Assembly (NCBI RefSeq): GCF_003597395.2
Contig: NC_133770.1
Coordinates: forward strand, 539,420-603,419
Source: Chelonoidis abingdonii
Lineage: Eukaryota > Chordata > Testudines > Testudinidae
Direction of reading: 5' to 3'
Length of the DNA: 64,000 nucleotides
A model generated the notes under the pieces. The model saw only the letters and a program-made list of their open reading frames with translations, made no database searches and had not been told where the DNA came from. This document shows positions 1-11,446 of this stretch, one piece after another. Each line of letters begins with the position of its first letter. Position 1 is the first letter of the stretch. The position numbers and the translations under genes were made by a program.

Positions 1-1900
1 ATAGTGGGCCATGCCTAGGTTATCCTTAACCTCCGCTCCATCCTCAGTGTATAGCGGCCCCACTTCTTTCTTTGTTTTCTTCTTATTTATTTCTCCCCTG
101 CAGGGATGCTGGTATTCAGCTTATCCTGTCTCCCTGAGCTGGAGCAGGTCTCTTAGGGAGCAAGGCCCTGCCCCTAGACATCCCCCTCAGGCAGCAGCCA
201 ATGCTCCTCACCTCCCTTCTCCAAATGCTCCCTTGTGGCACAAGGGGCAGGGCTAGGCCCCAGCCTGTGCTTCGAGCCTGCCTTGCAGTGTGGGTGGCAC
301 CTGGGTTGCTTGGCAGTGATTAAGGAGCCTTCTCAAACCATAGCATTGTTGAATGATCTGCGGGGTGGTGATAGAATAGAAGAGGGAGCCCTAGGCTTTT
401 AAACTAACATGAGGCTGGAGTCACAAGGGGACATCTCTGTCCACCATTTTGGGGCTGGGAGCTTCCTCAACCCCCTGCTCATCCTCTGCCTCACCCACTT
501 GAGGCCTAAATTTCCACCTGTAATGGGCTGGGGGTGCCCCGTGAGCGCTGAGCCACTTGGCAGCTCGCACTGGGTTATTTGGGTGAGTCACAACATGCCA
601 TTCCCCATGACATGCACAGAGGCTGCTAGGAGCAAATGGCCACCCTGGGTCAGACCAAAGGTCCATCTAGCCCAGTCTCCTGTCTGCCGACAGTGGCCAT
701 TCCCTAGAGCCAGGGCTTTGCATACTCAACCGGGATGTGGGCAAACCAGGTTCTCTCTGACAGGAGTAGGCAGCTTAATGCATGTCTCCCATCTCCCAGG
801 CACATGCTCTGCCTCTTGCGTTGACAGGCAGTGGAGGCTCTTAATTGCTCCTGGGGCAGCCATTCCACTCTTTATAAAATACATGCGTGGTGAGTGGGCC
901 AGAGCCAGAGAGAACAAATCTATAACACAGGGCGCGCAGCCCTAGCCCACCACAGCAAGAGCCAATGCTTCCATTCCCACTCCCACACCTGGCTTGGCCA
1001 ATCCTGCTGTGGCAAAGTGGGAATTTTTTTGTAATATTTGTTGTTAAGCCTATATGTGCCTCAGTTTTCCTGACACTTTGCATGGCTGTCCAGCTGGGGG
1101 AAAGGAGTATGTTAGCTCTCTGGGACCGAAGCATCCTAGCAGACTGAACGGGTCACTAAAAAGAACTAGTTGAGGCTGACCCACATCAGTGGAAAAGGTG
1201 AGAAGCCAATGGAAAACCGTCAGGAAGCTACTGACACCTAGCAACCAATGACCCAGAGCAAGGAAGCTGAGCTGAGACACCAGGCCTGTAAGGTGTGGGG
1301 GCTAATCAGAGTTGGCAGCAGTACCCACGTACCCACATTCACCATTTTCTCCCAATTCATCATGGCTACTGCATGCCCACACCCCCTGCTCAGATGCATA
1401 TGGGCCCACTCACCCCAGATCCAGCCTCAGCTTCTCTGCCTGGCGGCTGGGTGCCAGCCCTGGGCTCTGCCAGGGCCAAAGGGCAGGGCTGGTCCTGCTC
1501 TGTAATCCCCAGCAACCCTACCAGGTGTTTCTGGGAGGCCTCACTCACTGTAGAGCTGATGGCCTCACCTGCCAGGCCCGCAGTCCCCTCCCCAGCGTCA
1601 TCCAGCCACCAGGGCAGGTGGCACCCCAGCCGTCCAGGGATGCAAATGGCTCCACACCAGTCAGGGGGTGCTGGCGAGGCCTGATGTCTCCAGCTGAAAT
1701 GCCCACTTGCTGTGTGGTGCAAGCAGGCCTGAGGCACACTTAGCAGCGTTCCTGTCAAACCTAGCTGTAGGCACCCAGCCCCTGAGTCCTACAGCAGGGA
1801 GGCCAAAGCACACGTTTGCGCGGAGCTCCAGGACAGGCCCGCAGGTGGCTTAACTCAGGATCATTAATAACACATTACCTGATGGCCAGGAAAGGCAGCT
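1..1900. other. Mostly unannotated sequence with one LINE tail fragment
   Basis: At 632-700 CACCCTGGGTCAGACCAAAG, GTCCATCTAGCCCAG and CTGCCGACAGTGGCC form the reverse of the LINE 3' tail seen at 36.1 kb. The rest has no recognised gene. Open frames of 60-178 codons overlap on both strands without motifs. Confidence 0.5.
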
Positions 1901-2079
1901 GTACTGGTTTAAAATCTGACCTGGTTCGGCAGGGGAGCGAAGGCCGTTGCTACTAATGCCCATCAATCAGAAACTAGGAATGGCCCCACATCGCTAAGGA
2001 AAGCAAAAGGCCACAAGGCAAAATTGCTGGCCAGCAACGAGAGGAGCCGTGAGGATTTTTTGATGTGCATGAGGAACGC

Positions 2080-3060
2080 ATTAAAATCCTCGCCTTGGTA
2101 CTAGTTCAGTACGAAGCGGAACCAGTCGCATTGGCAGTAATCATACAGTGAAGGCAAATGCCTTCAATACCTATTTCATTCTGTCTGTGGGGGAAAACCA
2201 GGGCTGTAGTTCTGCCATACGCTATTGATGGCACTCACTCCATTTCACTAATCGCTCAGGAGGATGTGAAAAAGCAGCTACTAACCGCAGAGATTTTTAA
2301 ATAAGCAGGTCTGGATGCCTTGCATCCAAGAGTTTTAAAAGAACTGGCTGAGGCACCTGCTGACCCATTAATGGTGCTTTTCAATAAGCCTTGGCACGCT
2401 GGGGAAGTTCCAGCAAGTGATCATTGTGCCAATATTTTTAAAGGCTAAACGGGAGGCCCCAGGTCATTATAGGTCTGTCAAGCTGACACTGAGCCCCGGC
2501 AAGATAATGGCGTGGTGGCTAAGGGACTTGCTTAATAAAAGAGTAAAGGTGGGTAATGTAATTAACATCACTCAGCATGGGTTTATGGGAAATAGACCCC
2601 ATCAAACCAACTTGATAGCTTTTGCTGAGGAGCTTACAAATTTGGTCGATAATGGTACCAGAGTTAAGAGTTCTGTAAGGCATTTGATGCAGTACTGTGC
2701 AACATTTTGATTAACAAACTAGAATAATACGTTAAACGGTTCAGAGATAGGGCTGAGACTGTTTTCCCTGAGCAGGTGTGGGGTTCTATGGGGGGAGGGG
2801 CAGGTACTTGCCCTACACTCAACATTTTTATCAATGACCTGGAGGAAAACATTAAAGCACCACTGATAAAGTTTGGCGCAGCCACATGGATGGGGGCTGG
2901 GGTGTGCGGGAGTAATAATGAAGAACACAGGGCACTGTGTCAAGCTGCTCTGCAGTGGCTCAAGCGGGTGAGGCCCAAGCTCAGGGCAGACTGCTGGGAA
3001 CTAGGGCACAAACCCCAAACTGGCTGTGAGGGCTTAGATTTCACCCGCTATCAAGTGTAA
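2080..3060 (+). mobile_element. Decayed CR1-clade LINE, reverse transcriptase region (plus)
   Basis: In broken frames the plus strand reads HPRVLKELAEAPADPLMVLF, VPIFLKAKREAPGHYRSVKL, ITQHGFMGNRPHQTNLIAF and, further on, TLNIFINDLEENIKAPLIKF. These match the order of motifs in CR1 reverse transcriptases. Several stops and frameshifts are present, and the catalytic FADD motif is not intact (FGAAT at the expected place). Confidence 0.8.
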
Positions 3061-3377
3061 ACGCCCCAGGCACTATCACATGGCATCACAGACAGTGCTC
3101 TTCAGTACGCCGATCTGGCTCGCCACACAAGTGAGCCTGCCTTTGTGACAGCAGGTCCTGTCCACCAAGCATCACAGCGAGATTCAGGTTACTCCCAGTT
3201 CCAGCAGACCTGTCACTTACCCCAGCTCAGCTGCACTTTAGCTCTCACGCCAAAGATAATGCTTGTAGCCAATCCTATAATACGCTAGCTACAGCTTTAT
3301 TGAATTGGAAAAGAAAAGAAAATGAGTGTTCTTTACGAGTGAAAACAGATAAACATACACACACACAGATGAGTTAC

Positions 3378-4055
3378 TGTCACGGAGCCACAGGCCCACT
3401 GCTCTGGAGCAGTCTCTGGGAGGACCCCTTCAGGGAGCCAGACCCCCTTAGGATCACACTCTTTCAGTCACTTGGCTTCACTGCTTCCTGGGACTGAACC
3501 TCGGAGCCTTCAGCACCCCTGTGTTATGCCATGAGCTCCCTTCGGTGAGTCCACCAGACATGGGCACCTGAGGGAGATTTGTACCCCCCAAAGGGAGCTA
3601 TGCACTGCCACCTTCAGCATCTGCCATGATGCTCGGCTAGCACTGGAAAAGTGGTCAGGTTTGCTAGATGTTGAGAACATGGCACAGCACAGAGAACAGA
3701 ACATTACAGCCTGGTCCATCTCGGGTAGCCCAGAGCCCTCTGACTCCTATTCTGTCCCAGTCCAAGGGAGTCTCTAGATTCCAGCAGCCCACGCTTAACA
3801 ACCCCCCACCTCAGTCCTTTGTTCTAGTTCCTGAGCAAACCCAGCTGGATTCCTGAGGTGGGGTGGGCCAGCCACCCTAGGTACCAAATGTCCAGGCAAT
3901 TGGAGTGGCCCTGGCCCAGACCGTGGGTGTCCATCACACCTGTAGCTTTGGTTCGCTGCAGTGAGTAAAAACCTTTTCCTGCCACCTAGCTAACAATGCA
4001 GCACACGGGAAACCGAGGAACACACAGTATTCATATAAAGTATTACAGAACATTC
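3378..4055 (-). mobile_element. LTR fragment, family 4 (minus)
   Basis: It shares its order of motifs with the copy at 31768-32527: TGTCAC at the left, CCCACTGCTCTGGAGCAGT, GAGCCTTCAGC, CATGAGCTCCCTTC, CAGGCAATTGGAGTGGCCCT and GGGAAACCGAGGAACACAC near the right. Identity is low, so it is an older copy. The right boundary is approximate. Confidence 0.65.
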
Positions 4056-4573
4056 CCAGTCCATCGCAGTTACAGTCTTAAGTTTCTAAGGGTAATACAA
4101 GCTCTGATCATAAACAAGCTCTATGTGTCCTTTAGGACTAGGTCAGACTAAGTTGCTGGGGATCCCTTGCTTATGCCTAGAAACCTTGCCCCAGAGTCCA
4201 AGCAGCAATGAGATCCAGGTCCTCCTTGTTATTCCCTTTCCCCCATCTTCTCTGAGCTGCAAGCTCAGCTGGTGGAAGGAATTCACTTGTAAGATTTAGC
4301 TTCACGGCAGTGTGGGGTAGAGTAAACAACCAAGTCTTTTATACTCTTTAATGTTCCTCTCTAGTCTGTCTGGTTTCACTGGGCCTCCTTTGCCAGGCAG
4401 GACAGACACCATCTGTTGGAGATTAGCACGTCACACCAGTTAATGGCTTTTTGCATCTAATGAGTGACACAGTCACAGAGGCTCACTGTGCAAACCCACG
4501 AATGCAGCATTATAACAAGGGGTACGGCTATTATGTGAGATTAATGCAGGCAGCAGTTTAGAAGCAGTCCATA
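4056..4573. other. Unassigned sequence between LTR and hAT element
   Basis: No recognised repeat or gene. It could be internal sequence of the same LTR element (for example a longer LTR subfamily), but there are no coding motifs to show this. Confidence 0.4.
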
Positions 4574-4581
4574 GTCCAAAC

Positions 4582-5412
4582 CAGTGGTCTCCAAAGTGGG
4601 GTGCACGCACCTCAGGGGGTGCACAAGAGGATCCTTTGGGATGCGTGGCAGGAGGAGCACCACCGGAGCAGCACCCCCTTTTTTGTTTCCCTTCAGCAGT
4701 TCAGCCGGGAAGCTGAATGGCTATTTTTCCTCCCCTCCCTCGGCAGTTTGGCTACATTTGGACCAGATTCCTGCAGTGCTGACAATTTATTGCCACATCA
4801 TGTAGTACATTTAGATTCAAACCCCATAAAGGAAATACCTGAGAAAGTAACTCAGCTTCTAAGAATACAATTCTACTTGATCATACAAAATGGTGAATTT
4901 CAGAAGTAAACTATTGATCATAAATCTGTTCTGTTCTCCCTTTGTTGATGACCCTGTTAAAACAAAAGCTAGTGTCCTAACGTTGAGACCCTCACAAATG
5001 TTCTTATCTCCTTACTCAGCACAGCCCCGTTGCAATCAGTGATGCTACAAAACATAAGAGCTGAGTAAGGGGATCAGCAGCTAAACCTCAATAAACATCA
5101 GTGTGATAGTTTTGTATTCAATTTTGATTAAAATTATTTAGATAAATTTAAGAAATTACAAAAAGCCACCATAAATGCTTCAGATTTTTCTGTTTTTTTA
5201 AAAACTAAGCAAGAGGACCTTCGGGGTGCTCGGAGGAGGAGTGCCGCCAGAGCAGCGCCACTTTTTTTTCCCTTCCCTCAGCAGTTTGGCCAGGAGTTCG
5301 AGTAGCTTTTTTTTTTTCTCCCCTCCCTCGGCAGTTCGGCCGGGAGCAGGGGGTGCAGGCTCAAAATTTTTTTTTGATGGAGTGCGCGATCAGAAAAGTT
5401 TAGAGACCACTG
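4582..5412. mobile_element. Non-autonomous hAT-type DNA transposon (831 bp)
   Basis: Ends are CAGTGGTCTCCAAA (4582-4595) and TTTAGAGACCACTG (5399-5412), which agree at 13 of 14 positions when inverted. The flanks GTCCAAAC (4574-4581) and GTCTAAAC (5413-5420) form an 8-bp duplication with one difference, typical of hAT. The inner ends carry related GCAGTTTGGC/GCAGTTCAGCCGGGA blocks. No transposase frame is present. Confidence 0.85.
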
Positions 5413-5689
5413 GTCTAAACACTAAACCCAGTCTTACAAGTCCAGCCCCTATTGCCACAGTACTAACGCACAGGTGAGCCAGAGCGGTTCCACCTATTTG
5501 TTTGTCAGTGGAGACATGAGGCTGTTGACATGAGCTGGCACCTGGTCTGGTAAACTGGGCACAAGCAAACAAAATCCATTAAATGTAAATCTATACGTCG
5601 AGGAACAAAGCACGTGGGCCACGCTTACAGGATGGGGGGTTCTGTCCTGGGAAGCAGAGACTCTGGAAAAGCTTTGGGAGGTGTGGGGG

Positions 5690-6148
5690 GGTGACTAATC
5701 AGAAAACCATGAGCTCCCAGTACAATGCTGCAACCAAAAGGGCAAATGCGACCCTGGAACATTTAAACAGGGTGTAGGAAGTAGGAGGCAGGGAGGTTAT
5801 TTTACCTGTGTCCTTGGCACTGGTGCAACTGCTGGCAGAATCCTGTGCCCAGGTTTGGTGCCCACAGTTCAAGAGAGCTGTTAATAAATTGGAGCATGTT
5901 CAGAGACCAGCCACGAGGATGGTTAAAGGATTGGAAATGTGCCTTAGACTCAAGGAGCTCTGGCCACTTAGCTGAACAAAGCGAAGGTTACGGGTGACTG
6001 GCTCAGTGACTACATGAAGACGAACCATCAGATAACAGGCTTTTCAGCACAGCAGACAAAGGGCTAAGATGAATCATTGGTTGGAAGTTGATACTGGGCA
6101 GATTCAGGCAGGAAATAAGGTGAACATCACAGTGAGGATAAGGAAAGG
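5690..6148 (+). mobile_element. CR1 LINE, 3' coding end (plus)
   Basis: In mixed frames it reads NAATKRANATLEHLNR, ESCAQVWCPQFKRAVNKLEH and VQRPATRMVKGLE, the conserved region downstream of the CR1 reverse transcriptase. It is cut at the right by the start of an LTR family 1 fragment at 6149. Confidence 0.8.
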
Positions 6149-6470
6149 TGTGATGTTATTGATATAAACTGGGACCATATAAAACATGGGTTGCAACCAA
6201 GGTTCTGTAGTGGCACCAAATCCTATGTAAAGGGAGTCATATAAGGTGTCTAAGACCAGGTTACGGGTTACTGGTTATGATTCTGCTGTCTGTGTGTCTG
6301 TATCATTTTTGTGGTTGAAGTTATGAATATTGGCTGTGTACTGTCTGTATTTCAAACTGGTGTTGCAGTTCTGGGAAACACCCCAGACAAGCTGGTGTCA
6401 GCTCAGCTTAGCCTGCTTGATGGCCCATTAAGGACCATCACCTACACAACTGACCCATTGAGAGGAGGCT
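6149..6470 (+). mobile_element. LTR family 1, 5' fragment (plus)
   Basis: Starts TGTGATGTTATTGATATAAA like the solo LTR at 44273 and follows it to GACCCATTGAGAGGAGGC (about position 320 of the LTR), then breaks off at sequence shared with 11045 onward. Confidence 0.85.
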
Positions 6471-6865
6471 CATCCACGGAGCATGCTCCGAGACGTCTGA
6501 CAGATTTGGCCTCTTTCCAATCTGATATTTGCTATCCTTCAGCGTCACCCAGGGGATGACATCTGCCTTTTCTCCAGCTACTATCTTGAACCGCCTTCCC
6601 ATGCAGCCAAATCATCTTCTTTAGCCATTTCTCTCAGCTACACTAAAAGAACTTGTGTTCCTTTACTCTCACCGTTTTCCAGGCCTGTCCAATCTCTCTG
6701 ATAGCGCCTCCCTGGCCTTCATACAGGGCTAGTGGTGCGGTCCCTCCCCCTCTGCTCAGTGGCATGCCCTGCCCCTCACTCCACCTTTCCAGTGGTTCAT
6801 GTCGTGTTCGTGAAGGGAGTCCCAGAACTGGTCCACAGTAATCCACTAATGGCAGTAGACAGACA
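6471..6865. repeat. Block shared with 11045-11440
   Basis: ATGCTCCGAGACGTCTGACA leads into about 370 bp that recur at 11060-11440 with many one-base insertions and deletions. The left edge resembles the Penelope terminal block. No coding content is recognised. Confidence 0.7.
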
Positions 6866-8400
6866 TAATCAACAGAATCACAGATTATTTTAAGGTTGGA
6901 AGGGACCTCAGGAGATCATCTAGTCCACCCCTGCTCAAGCAGGAGGTAATATTGCCTTCTTGCTCCCTCCTTACTAGTCGCTTGCTTATATGTTCCAAGG
7001 CGTAATGTTGAATTCCACGCTTAGCCACAGTGAGTGCTGGGAGGCTCATGTTTCAGGTGTTCTACCCATGACCCTTAGGGTCTTGTCACAGTGTTCACCA
7101 CATTCAGGATGAGTCTCTCATTCTGAGCGTGACCTTGGCCTAGAGGTCTGAGCTTGCATTGGCTGGATTAAACCCATGTTCTCAAACAAGCCTCCCCTTA
7201 CCAAGCAATCCAGGTGGTCCGTAAAACTCCCCAGCCCCATCATTATTTACCACTCCCTGCTGATACAGCCTAGAAAGGATGTTTCTTTTTTTTTGCAACA
7301 AGTTACACCATTGAATCATATTTAGCTGGTGAGCCGCTATGACCCCAGACCCCTTTCCGCAGGACTCTTTCCTGGGCAAGTCTCATGCCCATTGTGGTGT
7401 CGAACTAACTGTTCTCCTAAGGGGCATAGCAGATGGTCCTCATTAGAAATTTCATCCTGTTTACTGTCAGACAGTTTCCCAGTTTCAGATCATTTTCAAT
7501 TTAGATCCTAATCTTCCAAACACTTGCAGCCTCCCCAGCTTGGCTCATCTAAAATTTTATAAGTGCGTCTTATGCATTAGCTAAAATCTTTGAAGAATTT
7601 GAACAGAACTGGTCCAGAACCAGGTCCGCTCCAGGACCCCACTATTATGTCCTGCAGCTTGATGCTGAAACCGCTGACTAAACTACTTCCTGGGAACAGT
7701 TTTCACAGTTCTGCACCCACCTTATAAGTAATTCCTGAGTTGTATTTTCCCTAGTTTTTTATGAGGAGGTCATGTGAAACAATATAAAAGCCTTACTAAA
7801 GTCATAGCTATACCAACATTCTACACTTCCTCCCTGTCACAGCCTGTGCTTACCCTGTCACAGAGAGCTATAAGGTTTGGTTTGACAGGATTGTTCTTGA
7901 CAAATCCATGCTACTGTTACTTATCACCTTATATTCTCTAGTCAGGGGTAGGCAACTATGGCATGTGTGCCAAAGGCGGCACACAAGCTGATTTTTCGAG
8001 GCATTCACACTGCCTGGTGCTATGGCCACTGGCGCGGGGGTGGGGGGGCCTGCATTTTAATTTAATTTTAAATGAAGCTTCTTAAAACATATTTTAAAAA
8101 CCTTATTTACTTACATACAACAATATTTAGTTTATAGACTTATATAAAGAGGACCTTTTAAAAACATTAAAATGTATTATGGCACACAAAACACCTTAAA
8201 ATTAGAGTGAATAATCAAGACTCAGCGACCGACTTCTGAAAGGTTTAGCCAGCCCCTGTCTAGGTTCTGTAAAATTGATTGCTTCATTATTTGCTCCATT
8301 GATCTTCCGGGTACAGAAGTTAAGCAGACTGGTTGCAATTGCCTAGGTGTCCAGTTTTCCTTTTATAGGTGGGGACTATATTTTGCCCTTTTCCGATCGT
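6866..8400 (-). mobile_element. CR1-clade LINE (minus), copy 1, carrying a hAT MITE
   Basis: The 3' tail is at 6870 (reverse of a CR1 terminus: AGGTTGGAAGGGACCTCAGG). Going right, the minus strand encodes decayed reverse transcriptase including the KFNKDKC-type, FADD-type and FSKAFDTVSHDLLINKLGKY-type regions. Many stops and frameshifts are present. It is interrupted at 7943-8258 by a MITE. The second copy is at 11447-13000. Confidence 0.8.
7943..8258. mobile_element. hAT-type MITE inside CR1, copy 1
   Basis: Begins CAGGGGTAGGCAACTATGGC and ends with the inverse-like TTTAGCCAGCCCCTG. The interior is AT-rich with AATGAAGCTTCTTAA and ACATTAAAATGTATTATGG. The flanks TCTCTAGT and TCTAGGTT suggest an 8-bp duplication blurred by changes. 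A second copy is at 12519-12835 in the same place of the second CR1. Confidence 0.75.
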
Positions 8401-8402
8401 CA

Positions 8403-8550
8403 AGTAAAAGAAAAGGTTCTCTCAGTCCAAGACCACGCCCACCAATCCAGGTAATATAATCAGATCTTAACCCACAATATCAGCTGTGGCCAATTTTTAG
8501 GGTCTAAATCTAAAGTTTATTCATAAAAAGGAAAAAGATATAGATGTGAC
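8403..8550 (-). mobile_element. LTR family 1 fragment (minus)
   Basis: AGTAAAAGAAAAGGTTCTCT, AATCAGATCTTAACCCAC and TTATTCATAAAAAGGAAAAA are the reverse of positions 44950-45110 of the solo LTR. It abuts a plus-strand fragment of the same LTR at about 8555. Confidence 0.8.
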
Positions 8551-8554
8551 TTTG

Positions 8555-8678
8555 TCTGGCTGGTTTGGTTTGCCTTAGAGGTGGAAAAACCCCAGCCTTG
8601 GGCTGTGACTGCCCTGTTTGAGCAATTGGTCCTGATTTGGCACTCTCAGTTGGGTCCCGCTAGAACTGCATCGTCACA
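8555..8678 (+). mobile_element. LTR family 1, 3' fragment (plus)
   Basis: TTTGTCTGGCTGGTTTGGTT, GAGGTGGAAAAACCCCAGCC and the end AACTGCATCGTCACA match the last 125 bases of the solo LTR at 44273-45351. Confidence 0.85.
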
Positions 8679-8679
8679 A

Positions 8680-11026
8680 AAGGTTAGAAGGGTCGTGATG
8701 GATTCACCATCTGCCAGCTCTTTTAAAACTCTTGGCTGCAAGTTAACCAGACCTGCTCATCTGAAAATACTCTTAACTTTTCTAGCTGCGGTTTACCCAC
8801 ATCCTGCTACCCTAGAAGAATGGAAGGAGGGTTAGCAGCCCTGAAGTGGTGAAGAGTCTCTGAGCAGCCACCTACTTCTGCTGGAGTCTGAGCAGAGCGC
8901 ACAGCGTGAGAGACAGAAATGCTGGAACCCAGCAGTTCAGGCTCAGAGGCAGTGTGACCCATCCTTGTGGAACAGTGTGACCCTCTAGGGGGTGACACAC
9001 TAAAGGGGTACCCCAAGGAGACTCTCTAAAGGCCAGGGCACAGCATAGACTCTGCACCTCTGAGCCACAATGTGCCAAGGCACATGGATCACCATTGCCG
9101 CTGGCTCTTGCTCTGGGCAGAAGGAGGAAACCTTTCCTGGGATCTGACCTTGCTCCAATCCAGCGTCCGCCTGCCATGCCCCGGCCTTGGGGATCACAAT
9201 CCCTGGCTGCTCCAGCAGGGGCCAGCAATATGGCCTGACGTGACAGCACCTCTGCAGACGAGGGCAGTGGCTTTGGGTTTCTCTTCATCACTCTCTGCTG
9301 CATTTGGCTGAGGAAATGGAAAGCCCGCAACTTGGGGGTGCGTGAAGGTGGCTCCAAGTGCAGCTCTGTGAACTTTGACAAACAGGGTGGGCTGGGAGCA
9401 CAGGCACCTGCCCAGCGAAGTGAATGTCACCCCACTGCCGGGCAGGATCAGTAGCAACAAGAGCCAGGATAAGTATGGGAGCAGGGGGGGCGGGGGCGTG
9501 TCATCTTCAAATTACAAAACAAAAACAGCTTGAGCCCCCCGCCCCCAAAATCTGGGGAACTAAGCAGCTCCGCTGGGCGCCACTAGGCAATACTCCTCCC
9601 TTTAACACTTCCCTTCTCTCCATCGCACGCTGCTCTCTGAGGTCAGTGACATCCCAGAGGCCAGGGCTCAGTCAGCCCCAGCCCTGTGAGGGGCAGGTAG
9701 AGGGGTGACCTGTCACACAGCCTCTGCTTCTCAGCCTCCCGCTGCCACTGTGTCCCCGGGCCAGCCCCATAGCACCTCACCCGGCTCAGTGGCCACAACT
9801 CTCCCATTTGCTGGGCAGAGGGCGCTTGTTCTGCTACATCTTTTGCCACAAGGCCATCATTAACCAGATGCCATGGGCTGAGGTGTTCTTAGTGATTTCT
9901 GCTCTCTCACTGCCCTGCCTACTCTGCACTGCGTCTCACTGCAACTGCAGCTACACGCCAGAAACCCCAGCCCTGAGCAACCAGATCAGCAAGGGCAGGT
10001 TAGCAGTTAGCAAGAAGAAAGACCTCAGGACTATTCAGCTTTCTCTGAACACTAGAAGAGCAAACTAGCAGCTAAGAACCTTGAACACGCTCCTCACTGC
10101 CTATTCCAATGTCCCTCCCCCCATTGTCTTTTGGCTACCACGCCATGCTTAGTGAGTGAGGTTAATATTATGCTCCCCCACCCACCGCCCCGGTCAGAGT
10201 ATGTTAAATACAGTTCTGCGGCCTGTCAATCACACAATAAGAATAACATTTATTTCCCCTGCTGCCAGGAAATAGCTGGATTTTATCCCAAAATGGCCAA
10301 AATTGATCTTGGCAAAGTAGGTGTGTCTTTGCAGATAAGATCTGCTCACGAGGTCCTTTTCTCTAGTTCATCAAGCAATGGCAAGAGAGAGAACTCGTGG
10401 TGCCCATCGGATTACATCTCTAAAGCTGAAGGCCTCTGCCAAGGCTACTGAAACCCTGGGCCACAGGCCCACACCACAGCACTTCCCGCAGGGTGCATGA
10501 CACAACGGCTACGGAAACCAAACAGCTCCTGCACCCACAAAGCTGCCTGGTCTGGTGGGAGCTATCTGCACTGCTCTGCGCGGTATGGACACACGCACAG
10601 TACACCTGGGGCCATGTTCCAGCCTGAGGCGGTAACAGCCGCATGCAAAGGGGGTGCAGAGCTGCCCTTTGAAACTCATTGTCCAGCCTGCAGCCCAAGG
10701 CTGCGTAGGGGCTAAGCTGCCGTAGCGGAACAGCAACTGGGGCGGGGAATGTGAGCATGGTTATGCTAATACGATGGTGTCAGCCAAGCATGGCTGTGGC
10801 TATTGAAACATGATGATGTTACAGACTCATATAGTTTATGACCAGAAGGGACCACTACCACTGTCCAACCCAACCTGCTGCACAGCCCAAGCAAGCGCCC
10901 CTCACCAGCAATTCCTGCACCCAGAGCATTACCTCGGCTTGAGCTGGAGTGGGGCTGAGAGAGCAGGCCAGAGGGGAGAGTCCAAGGCACAGAACCAGCT
11001 CCAGTCTTAGCCATTTGACATGCATC
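8680..11026. other. 2.3 kb without recognised features
   Basis: No repeat family, RNA gene or conserved exon was recognised. Open frames up to 169 codons overlap on both strands and lack motifs. Confidence 0.5.
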
Positions 11027-11078
11027 TGACAAAGTGGGTATTCATCCACGAAAGCTCATGCTCCGATACGTCTGTTAC
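11027..11078. mobile_element. Penelope terminal fragment
   Basis: CTGACAAAGTGGGTATTCAT, CCACGAAAGCTCATGCTCC and ACGTCTGTTA closely match the right inverted end of the Penelope element (18454-18510). Confidence 0.8.
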
Positions 11079-11446
11079 AGATTTGTGCCTCTTTCCAATC
11101 TGAATTTGTCTAACTTCAGCGTGCACCCAGGGGATGACATTCTGCCTTTTCCTCCAGCTACTATCTGAAACCGCCTTCCCATGCAGCCAAGTCACTTCTT
11201 AGCCTTCTCTCAGCTACACTAAAGAACTTGTGCTTCTTTAGCCTCTCACCTTTTCCAGCCTTCCAATCCTCTTGTAGCGCCTTCCTGGGCCTTTCATACA
11301 GGGCTAGTGGGGGTCCCTCCCCCTCTGGCTCAGTGGGATGCCCTGCCCCCTCACTCCACCTTTCCAGTGGTTCCATGTCGTGTTTGAAGGGAGTCCCCAG
11401 AACTGGTCACAGTATCCACTAATGGCATAGACAGACATAATCACAG

